Positions 55,866 through 64,000 of a stretch of 64,000 nt of DNA are shown here, in pieces. The position numbers were made by a program, and so were the translations under genes. Position 1 is the first letter of the stretch; the number at the start of each line of letters is the position of its first letter. This stretch comes from Omphiscola glabra (lineage: Eukaryota > Mollusca > Gastropoda > Lymnaeidae). The stretch is from contig OZ024799.1 in assembly GCA_964017045.1 (NCBI GenBank), positions 28,159,596 through 28,223,595 of the forward strand. The letters are read 5' to 3'. The notes under the pieces were generated by a model. That model ran no database searches. It was not told the DNA's origin and saw nothing but the letters and a program-made list of their open reading frames with translations.

Positions 55866-56262
55866 ACTATACGTGGCTAACGTGCACTTATATTTTGGAG
55901 AGCAATGGCGATGTTTCGACATTTTTACGACTTAAAGTGTGTTGTTGTTGTTAAAATATTTTATACACATCGATATTTTTTTATATTCTTTACATCGATT
56001 TGTATGTTATGCCTGTGATCTTATTATACCAGTTTACGAACACCACCCCCACCCCCCACACACACTTATCTACGACTGTCTAATCTATTTCTATATAAGG
56101 AACTCACAAGTGAATGCATTCATCATTCAAGGGGTGGGTTGGAAGGGAAAAAAATAGTTAAAAGGGGGGGGGGGGGCATTGACCAGTCGATACAAATCCA
56201 ATATAACCGACTTGATCTACATCTATTTTCGGTAGCGTAAGCACATTTGTATAACAGAAAGT
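55866..56262. other. Unique sequence, no gene recognised
   Basis: A C-rich patch near 56043-56063 and a G-run at 56164-56176. Confidence 0.45.
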
Positions 56263-56680
56263 TCGTGTGGGATATTTGTGTCATACTTGTGTGGATTCAA
56301 GAAGATCGTGGAATCTTTGTGTCGGACTTGTGTGGATTCAAGAATGTCGTTGGATCTTTGAATCGTACTTGTGTGGATTCAAGAAGATCATGGGATCTTG
56401 GTGTTAGATGTGTGGAGGATTCAAGAAGATCGTGGGATCTTTGTGTCATACCCCTTTGGATTCATGAAGATCATGTAATCTTTGTGTCAGACCTATGGAG
56501 ATTTAAGAAGGTCGTGGAATCTTTGTGTCAGACTTGTTGGGAGTCAAGAAGATCATGGGATCTTTGTTTCAGACTTGTTGGGAGTCAAGAAGATCATGGG
56601 ATCTTTGTGTCAGATCTATGGGGATTTAAGAAGGTCGTGGGATCTTTGTGTCATACTTGTGGGGATTCGTGCAGGAATAG
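56263..56680. repeat. ~41-bp degenerate minisatellite, about 10 copies
   Basis: The unit is GATCATGGGATCTTTGTGTC followed by AGACTTGTTGGGAGTCAAGAA. Copies differ at several bases and in length, so the + strand frames drift phase along the array. Confidence 0.93.
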
Positions 56681-56859
56681 CTAAACGTATAATACGATCA
56701 CTTTGAAATGTTCGATGGAGGAGCGTCACCGAATACTCGAGGCACCGAATACTCGAGGCACCGAATACTCCAGTCACAGCCGGCTAAATTGTCGTTATTT
56801 CTCTTTCTTACCTTTTTGTAAGAATTTTTGTCAATTTGGTCTCAATTTTCTTCCACATT

Positions 56860-56944
56860 CTTCCGATGAACAATGTTTCACATCTAAATTATGCCTGCAC
56901 GTTGTAGATGTATTACATGTTCAAGATACAAGTACCGTATGTAT
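56860..56944. repeat. Dispersed direct repeat, copy 2
   Basis: Near-identical to 55782-55865 (CTTCCGATGAACAATGTTTC and onward), same orientation, with one extra base near the end (AGTACCGTATG). Confidence 0.92.
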
Positions 56945-57129
56945 TTCACATGTAATTTACATGTACCAATAATTATACTATGACGTTTGAAAGTTTACTA
57001 ATGCTCCCGTTACTCGGCCATAAAATGTTAGCACAACGGAAGCACAGATTTCTGTATAATTTGTACGCAAACGTTTGACTTAGTTATGTCACTGTACGTG
57101 TACTTTAAAAAAAATAGATAGTCTTGATA

Positions 57130-57382
57130 GGCAGAGCACAATCATAAATGAGAAGTTGAACACAATCATAAATGAGAAGTTGAGCACAATCATAAATGAG
57201 AAGTTGAGCACAATCAATCATAAATGAGAAGTTGAACGCAATCATAAATGAGAAGTTGAACACAATCATAAATGAGAAGTTGAACACAATCATAAATGAG
57301 AAGTTGAACACAATCATAAATGAGAAGTTGAACACAATCATAAATGAGAAGTTGCGCACAATCATAAATGAGAAGTTGAACA
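57130..57382. repeat. 24-bp minisatellite, about 10.5 copies
   Basis: The unit is GAACACAATCATAAATGAGA followed by AGTT. GAGCAC, GCGCAC and GAACGC variants occur, and one copy has an extra AATC. The I-I-N-E-K-L-N-T repeats on the + strand follow from the 24-bp period. Confidence 0.97.
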
Positions 57383-57549
57383 CGTTCGGCTTTTATTGCA
57401 GTGTCTTGTTATTTCAAAGTAACAAAATTGGTTGTACACATAAAACGTTGGTGTACACATAAGATGTTGACGTTCAGATTACATTTAAGTCGTAAATGGT
57501 GTACAAAATCAAAAGTCGGTGGAAAAAAATTGTATGAGCCTCATCCCGT

Positions 57550-57648
57550 CTATATTCGATGCCTAATGTGTCGTGTCTGCTGCCTATATTCGATGCCTAA
57601 TGTGTCGTGTCTGCTGCCTATATTCGATGCCTAATGTGTCGTGTCTCA
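57550..57648. repeat. 34-bp repeat, 3 copies
   Basis: TATATTCGATGCCTAATGTG followed by TCGTGTCTGCTGCC, identical apart from the last end. Confidence 0.95.
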
Positions 57649-58362
57649 CTACTGTTTATAACATCTATCCACTCATGCAGAACTTCATTCATCCGTTCAG
57701 CCGTTTATTGATCCTTTTTCTTTGTCGTGTTCTAACAACCCCCTGCCGTCCCTCCCGACTCACACCCAACCTCCTCCACTCTACCAGCCTCAACCTTTCC
57801 CCCCGCCCCCAAACCGCCCTTTTCTGCTCCAGATTTTGCTTTCCGAGTGAGGAATCAACACAAAGACACAAAATTATGCTGAGTTTCCTTATCGGTATTG
57901 CCATTCAAAATGAAACCGACTAGAACTAGAAAGAAATGAGCGCAAGAAAAAAAAAAAAAAGATGAAAAAAAACCATCAACCAAACCTGAGAATAAATAGA
58001 GACGTATTTGGTGCACGTGGTAGTAATTGCTTCCTTCAGGCACTTTCCTTGTTCAAATTTGGTATAGAATTTTTTTAATGGAAAAAAAAAATAATCGCTA
58101 GACAGAATCCATGCAGACTATCTTACGATAGAGCGATATTTTACCTGAAGGCTCATTATAGTGGGATTATAAAAAACAAATATATAACAATTCGTCTTGG
58201 TACCTACCGTCCGTGTTTGATTTAATTTTTTTTATTTTTTAAAGGATAATTTAAAAAAAAAATGAGGTATCATTTAAAAGCAGTGAAGAAATCTAGAAGA
58301 CGTTCATAAAGACTCAGAGCGACTGACCAACAGTTTCAGATTATTTTTTTTCCCTTCTGTAG
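57649..58362. other. Unique sequence, no gene recognised
   Basis: A-runs near 57946-57960, 58081-58091 and 58252-58261, then a T-rich tract leading into the acceptor at 58362. Confidence 0.45.
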
Positions 58363-58449
58363 ATCGAGACCAGAGATTACAGCGAGAACGTCCAGTATGG
58401 AATGTTGAAACCCCTAATACCTTTGGCCACGAACCCGTGGCTTGCGTAA
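58363..58449 (+). CDS. Candidate terminal coding exon
   Basis: A strong acceptor (TTTTTTTTCCCTTCTGTAG) is followed without a gap by an open frame IETRDYSENVQYGML, KPLIPLATNPWLA and TAA. The 28 codons have a natural composition and are unlike the repeats around them. No family recognised. The splice acceptor is among the best in the window, but a single 87-base frame is thin evidence. Confidence 0.35.
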   Translation: METRDYSENVQYGMLKPLIPLATNPWLA

Positions 58450-59380
58450 AAATCTTAAATCAAATTCATAATGCATGTATTTTTGCTAGTGCGCATTACA
58501 ATACAAATTAAAACAACAAAACTATTTTTAAAACAACACGGGGGCGGGGGGGGGCGCACTTGATATTATTTAGTTTTGCTGATAAAGGGAACACAACAAG
58601 GGAATATGCAGACCAGAGCTGAAGATTTTTCCAGAGATATAAACAACCCCCCCCCCCCCCCCCCCCCCGGGCTTAGGATCATCGTCCACGGGTCTTTCTC
58701 CTTCTTGGTCTCCAGAGCCGCTGTAAGCCAGATTTTGTATTTACGGCGGCCACAGCGAAGCTCTATGAATTCCTGGATGTGAAATCGTTATTTTCACATC
58801 ATAAAAATGGACGCTAATCGGATTGCTGGTCCGGCCATTTGTTTTTTCCTCAAAAGACTCCTTTCTTGCTCTCATTCATTCTTTCTTTAGAATTCGTTTC
58901 ATTGTAGCATGAGTTCTATTTTTACCCCGGCCGCATTAGTGCATTAGGACAATGTTTCTCATCAGTGTTGTGTTTATTTCTAGATGCTAATTCTTAATGT
59001 TCATCGGGAAATCCTCAACCCCCGCCCTCCCCCAACCCCTTCCTATTTTAAAATTAAATAAATCAGTTTTTGTACTCCCGTTGTTCATTTATAGATGAAA
59101 TACTTAAGCCTTTAAGACACTTCAAGCTTTTTATAAGCCATGAGCTTGCTATTGTCTTGCTATTGTCTTGTGGGCTTATGTTAATGTATGAATAATCACG
59201 TCTGCTTAGCCGGTACCCTCAGTCAGGAATAGTAGGCCCGGTAAATTAATGCTTGTCCATACAGCTCGCCAGCTTTCTCATTCTAAGTATTATACTGTTA
59301 CCACTATACATTTCTGTATTTAGACTGTTACCATACATTTCTGTATTCTACTCTATTTTGTTTTCTTACAGTATTTCATG
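58450..59380. other. Unique sequence after the candidate exon
   Basis: Includes a run of about 22 C at 58647-58668 and a G-run near 58541-58555. No gene. Confidence 0.45.
58647..58668. repeat. Poly(C) tract, about 22 bases
   Basis: The longest pure C-run in the window. Confidence 0.95.
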
Positions 59381-59382
59381 AG

Positions 59383-59565
59383 TCCTAATGTGTGTAGGTC
59401 ATCAGAACTAATGTGTGTAGGTCATCAGACCTAATGTGTGTAGGTCATGAGTCCTAATGTGTGTATGTCATCAGACCTAATGTGTGTAGGTCATCAGCCG
59501 TAATGTATGTAGGTCATCAGTCCTAATGTATGAATGCCATCAGTCCTAAAGTGTGTATCTCATCA
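59383..59565. repeat. 23-bp minisatellite, about 8 copies
   Basis: The unit is CCTAATGTGTGTAGGTCATC followed by AGA or AGT. The 3' copies diverge (ATGAATGCC, GTGTATCTC). Confidence 0.95.
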
Positions 59566-60276
59566 TTCCTAATATCTTTATGTTATTTTCTCTCATGCCA
59601 TGCACATTAACTGCACGTGACGTCTCAGCTAGAGTCACGAGCGTGACCGCACAAAAGCAATTTAAGTCCCGATTGTAGTGTGAAGGCCGAACACTTCAGT
59701 AGTGTAGACATGCGGATTTTAAAACTTGTATATTTTATTTTGTCTTCTGATGCACCAAAAGGTTGTTTTTTTCAATTGTAAAAAAATAACAACATACAAA
59801 TTATCGGCTGCGTCGTTAAGATTGGTTCGACTAAACCTGATTATTGCCTTGGATTAGATTGAATTGATTATATTTTAAGGGAATCTATCATCGACTGATG
59901 TTTTGCAGGTGTAATACCCTGTGGAGACATTTAAAAAAATAAAAAAAAATAAATATAAAATTCTTGAGACACGTGTGAACAACGAAACACCAGTTTGAAA
60001 ATGTTGTCCCAGGGACACATGTGTTTGTTGCTGCTGTCCATGAAGTTGCACTTGTTAACAATCTATAGCACCTCTCAGACATCCCACGTGAATGGTTTTC
60101 TAAGCTCTACATCCCCCCATCCCAACCGCCATTAATCAAAACCGACAAGAAATAAATTTAGGAAACTTTGGTCAACCATTTTCTGTAAAGCACCTCCCAG
60201 TCACCATTTCCCCCTTCTTATTGTTCTCTTGATGCACCCCATCACCTCCTTATTTTCAGTTTCTCTTGTGGTGATT
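59566..60276. other. Unique sequence, no gene recognised
   Basis: AT-rich with an A-rich run at 59932-59958. Confidence 0.45.
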
Positions 60277-60662
60277 CAAGAATGACATCACTAACAAAAC
60301 TTTGAATGACGTCACAAAAAAACTTTGAATGACGTCAAAAATAAAACTTTGAATGACGTCACAAACAAAACTTTAAATGACGTCACAAACATCTTTGAAT
60401 GGTGTCACAAACTTTGAATGACGTCACAAACAAAACTTTGAATGACGTCACAAACAAAACTTTGAATGATGTCACAAACAAAACTTTGAATGACGTCACA
60501 AACAAAACTTTGAATGACATCACAAACATCTTTGAATGGTGTCACAAACTTTGAATGGCGTCACAAACAAAACTTTGAATGACGTCACAAACAAAACTTT
60601 GAATGATGTCACAAACAAAACTTTGAATGACGTCACAAACAAAACTTTGAATGACATCACAT
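60277..60662. repeat. ~24-bp minisatellite, about 16 copies, rich in TGACGTCA
   Basis: The unit is CAAAACTTTGAATGACGTCA followed by CAAA. The perfect cAMP-response-element palindrome TGACGTCA occurs nine times (starting 60307, 60330, 60354, 60378, 60419, 60443, 60491, 60580, 60628). Other units carry TGATGTCA, TGACATCA, GGTGTCA or GGCGTCA. A longer block of about 135 bp appears twice (around 60378-60510 and 60500-60640), so part of the array was itself duplicated. Confidence 0.96.
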
Positions 60663-60929
60663 ATTTTACACGCAGTTGCTTTTAAAAAAAGCGTCCTTGG
60701 GATTTGTCCCAAATTTAACATCGTCTGGCCAAGGAGACCAACGTCCTCAGCACGCCCTGCCAGCTCGCCTGTAGAGAGGCACCATTAGGCCTGCTGGTGA
60801 TTACATGCCTCCATGTGACAGGCGACCTGTCGGCCACTCAGATATTATCATGCTCATTTTTAAGCCCGCCCGATAATTGTGGTTCACCGAAGGCGCTCTT
60901 AGACTTTAAAAAAAAAAAAAAAAGTTTTT

Positions 60930-61660
60930 TCTTGACGTGTCTGTCTTTAAACTGTCTGTCTTGCTTGTCTGTCCTGATACCATTCACGTGTCTGTCTTTA
61001 AAACTAGTCTGTCTTGCTTTTTTGTCCTGATACCATTCACGTGTCTGTCTTTTAAACTGTCTGTCTTGCTTGCCTGTCCTGATACCATACACGTGTCTGT
61101 CTTTTAAACTGTCTGTCTTGCTTGTCTGTCCTGATACCCTTCACGTGTCTGTCTTTTAAACTAGTTTGTCTTGCTTGTCTGTCCTGATACCCTTCACGTG
61201 TCTGTCTTTTAAACTAGTTTGTCTTGCTTGTCTGTCCTGATACCATTCACGTGTCTATCTTTTAAAATAGTCTGTCTTGCTTGTCTGTCATGGTATCATC
61301 CACATGTCTGTCTTTTAAACTAATATGCCCTGCTTGCCTGTCCTGGTATCATTCACATGTCTGTCTTTTAAACTAGTATGTCTTGCTTGTCTGTCCTGGT
61401 ATCATTCACATGTCTGTCTTTTAAACTAGTATGTCTTGTTTGTCTGTCCTGGTATCATTCACATGTCTGTCTTTTAAACTAGTATGTCTTGCTTGTCTGT
61501 CCTGGTATCATTCACATGTCTGTCTTTTAAACTAGTATGTCTTGCTTGTCTGTCCTGGTATCATTCACATGTCTGTCTTTTAAACTAGTATGTCTTGTTT
61601 GTCTGTCCTGGTATCATTCACATGTCTGTCTTTTAAACTAGTATGTCTTGGTTGTCCTAG
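60930..61660. repeat. 53-bp minisatellite, about 13 copies in two blocks
   Basis: The unit is CACGTGTCTGTCTTTTAAAC, TAGTCTGTCTTGCTTGTCTG, TCCTGATACCATT. The left block (to about 61290) has CACGTG, GATACC and TAGTCTG. The right block has CACATG, GGTATC and TAGTATG. Within blocks the copies are nearly uniform. Confidence 0.96.
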
Positions 61661-62235
61661 CTGGTGATGTAGTTTTCCGTACATTCTTGATGATGTCCTG
61701 TGCACCGCAGAAATACATGCACGTGTTGACTTTATTTGGTTGAACTTAACTTTTTGAGGAGATAAAAAAAGACGCGAAAACGTAGAGGAAAAAAAAAAGG
61801 GGGGGGGGCGTAGCTGAGGCAGTGAACATGTAAGTTTTTGGAGGGTGTGGAAAAAGGGGGTTATTTAAATTATTATTATTATTATTTTGTAATCAAAGCC
61901 CCCAAAATAACGTCCAGGGTAGAGAGCCCTAGCGACGAGAACTTAAAGCTGAATGGGTTGAACATTACTCCAAGTGCCATCTGTGTGGTCACGCCAAACG
62001 GATTGGACGGGACGACAGCGATAGAACCATTACTGCTGTTTCAAGTGTTTCAATGCCGTGCTAAGGTCTCAAGAGACCACGAGACCGCGAACAGCAAGTC
62101 TGTCGGACCTCTAATTTGTTTATCACCAAACTTCAAACAGCATCAAAGATGTCAGACCTGGTTCTGATGAATATTGCAATTATTCATTGAAATATGTATG
62201 GGAAATATGTCCGTAACGATTACTACATTCATAGT
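61661..62235. other. Unique sequence with an unassigned frame
   Basis: A G-run at 61799-61808 and TTATTATTATTATT at 61871-61884 precede a 109-codon + strand frame (61838-62167) whose last 85 codons are non-repetitive (APKITSRVESPSDEN, NITPSAICVVTPNG...). It could be an exon, but there is no good acceptor and no recognisable motif. Confidence 0.35.
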
Positions 62236-62237
62236 GT

Positions 62238-62450
62238 TTTTGGTGAGACAGAGATAGAGAGAGTGTTAGTGAGACATAGAGAGATAGAGAGAGAGTGTTA
62301 GTGAGACAGAGAGAGATAGAGAGAGTGTTAGTGAGACAGAAAGAGATAGAGTGTTAGTGAGACAGAGATAGATAGAGAGAGTGTTAGTGAGACAGAGAGA
62401 GAGAGAGTGTGTGTTAGTGAGACAGAGAGAAAGGGAGAAAGAGAGAGAAT
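62238..62450. repeat. ~30-bp purine-rich repeat, about 7 copies
   Basis: GAGACAGAGAGAGATAGAGA followed by GAGTGTTAGT, with variable GA length. Confidence 0.92.
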
Positions 62451-62868
62451 TAAATGTTTATTGCAGAAGGTATACATGATTTATAAGTTGTGTGATTTCT
62501 TTCTATCGAGGTCTGGAGGTTACAATGTCGTCTCGTTTCACTGAAGGCGTGTAAAATCTGCTATGCTCCGAGGAATGCTGCTCTGAATGAGACGCTTAGG
62601 TTCTCTAGTTTTTAACAATATGTTGGGTAGGCATAGTTCCATGTTTCTATGACTCTGTGTATAAGGCAAGGTTCTTATCTTTACTACTTTCAACTTTCAT
62701 CTCCGATACAAACGTCACCCCCTTACAAGTCCCCTTAGCCCTACACCTTTCATCTTCTATCTAACCCAACCACCTGCTTACTTCTCCCCTCAACCCCACA
62801 CCTTCCATCTTCTTTCCATCCCCATCAACTGTCTATTACCCCTCTCACTCTTCTACAACTTCCCTAAC
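62451..62868. other. Unique sequence, no gene recognised
   Basis: Becomes progressively CCCTACAAC- and ACCTTCCATC-like toward the next array. Confidence 0.4.
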
Positions 62869-63395
62869 CCCTACAACTTAAATCAGCCTCACAACTTACA
62901 TCAGCCCCACAACTTACATCAGCCCCACAACTTACATCAACCTCACAACTTACATCAGCCTCACAGCTTACATCAAACCTAGAACTCACATCAACCTACA
63001 ACTTACATCAACCTACAATTTAACATTAACCCAACAACATTACATGAACCCTACAACATTCATCAACCTTACAACATTCATGAACCCTACAACATTCATC
63101 AACCTTACAACATTCATGAACCCTACAACATTCATCAACCTTACAACATTCATGAACCCTACAACATTCATCAACCTTACAACATTCGTGAACCCTACAA
63201 CATTCATCAACCTTACAACATTCATGAACCCTACAACTTTCCTAAACCTTACAACTTTCATCAACCTTCATTCATCAATCTTACAACATTAATCAACCTT
63301 AAAACATTCATCAACCTTACAACTCACATCAACCCTACAACTTTCATCAACCCTACAACATTTATCAACCTTACTACTCACATCAACCCTACAAG
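62869..63395. repeat. 18-bp repeat evolving into a 36-bp unit
   Basis: The left part consists of CCACAACTTACATCAGCC units. From about 63044 the array alternates CCCTACAACATTCATCAA and CCTTACAACATTCATGAA, a 36-bp higher-order repeat present about six times, then degrades. Frames of 74-82 codons on both strands result. Confidence 0.95.
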
Positions 63396-64000
63396 CAGAA
63401 CTGTTTACTCTTACGATTTTGGCGTACAATGTACGATTTTGAGGTGTATACATTATATTACGGACCGTTATGAATTGAGAATTTAATCTCTTAATTTTAG
63501 ACTATGGCTCGTTCTAGAAATGGTCCATAAGAAAGGACGATACCAACATTTAAAAATAATAACAAATATAACGACAATCAAGGCCAGAGCTAATTACAAT
63601 TAATAACTTTTTAATTTGTGAACTTCAAGTAAATAATAACAGCAAGAGAAATATTATTAAAATTATAAACTTACAGATTTTCTGGTACCGGTACTGTATA
63701 TAAAAATACAATGAGCACAAAATTGTATGAGGAAATAGAAAACTCTACACACAACAAAGTATGACATAGCATATCTCGTGATCAAAACAAAATCTCTCTC
63801 CCTCTCTATCGGTCAGCCCTTTTTATAGGCATTTCCTACTAAGGTCTCTCGAACCACCTAACACATTGTTTTGCCTTCCCGTTTTATCCAGAATCTTCTA
63901 TTATTTTCGACAGTTCTCCTGACTAGAATTTATGTTGTAAATAAGGTTTTTCTAGCCACACTTCAAAGGCGGTCACGAGAGTTCACGAGGGGTCATGCAC
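63396..64000. other. Unique sequence at the window end
   Basis: AT-rich, no gene or repeat recognised. Confidence 0.45.

Noticed and set aside
1..64000. tRNA, rRNA or snRNA genes
   Set aside because: I looked for A/B-box pairs and cloverleaf-like segments by eye and found none convincing; tRNAscan-SE and Infernal would be decisive.

Overview
This is animal nuclear DNA, AT-rich and almost free of recognisable genes. Nothing looks prokaryotic: there are no long unique reading frames, no operons and no rRNA or tRNA genes. The mobile elements are metazoan: non-autonomous hAT transposons (three of them SPIN-like), the 3' ends of two or three non-LTR retrotransposons, and a foldback element. My best guess is a gastropod mollusc, possibly a heterobranch or pulmonate. 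The reasons are the SPIN copies (SPIN has been reported from the pond snail Lymnaea), the LINE 3' ends closing with 'tatatagcgct/agcgctatata' plus (ATCA)n or (AAT)n, and the extreme minisatellite load. The phylum is an inference, not a demonstration.

The dominant content is tandem repeats. I count more than 40 arrays with units from 14 to 146 bp, covering very roughly a fifth of the window. The largest are a 27-bp array (15.3-16.06 kb), a 29-bp array (25.6-26.2 kb), a 38-bp array (27.2-27.6 kb), a 39-bp array (28.9-29.4 kb), a 16-bp array (30.57-31.27 kb), a 34-bp array (42.57-43.75 kb), a 60-bp array (49.58-51.1 kb), a 24-bp array rich in TGACGTCA (60.28-60.66 kb) and a 53-bp array (60.93-61.66 kb). 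The longest open frames (573 aa and 548 aa on opposite strands of the 60-bp array, 266 aa in the 27-bp array, and others) exist because the unit is a multiple of three without a stop. They are not good evidence of genes.

Layout: 0-5 kb, a hAT MITE and five arrays; 5-13 kb, mostly unique AT-rich DNA with one array and degenerate MITEs; 13-17 kb, a cluster of arrays; 17-24.3 kb, unique sequence with several candidate exons, then a SPIN copy, a foldback element and an intact hAT MITE packed within 1.2 kb; 24.3-36 kb, a long run of arrays; 36.2-38.2 kb, a LINE 3' end inserted inside a minisatellite and two more SPIN copies; 38-43.8 kb, arrays; 44-49 kb, mostly unique; 49-52 kb, a LINE or SINE tail abutting the 60-bp array; 54 kb, a LINE reverse-transcriptase C-terminus; 56-63.4 kb, arrays again.

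No complete gene is visible. I list several short candidate exons on the + strand, each with splice-site consensus and an open frame (19768-19828, 22411-22530 with 22844-22923, 26618-26730, 48439-48483, 51624-51697, 58363-58449). The window may be intronic or intergenic sequence around one or more + strand genes, but I cannot connect these exons into a known protein. The exon calls are inference and need transcript evidence.
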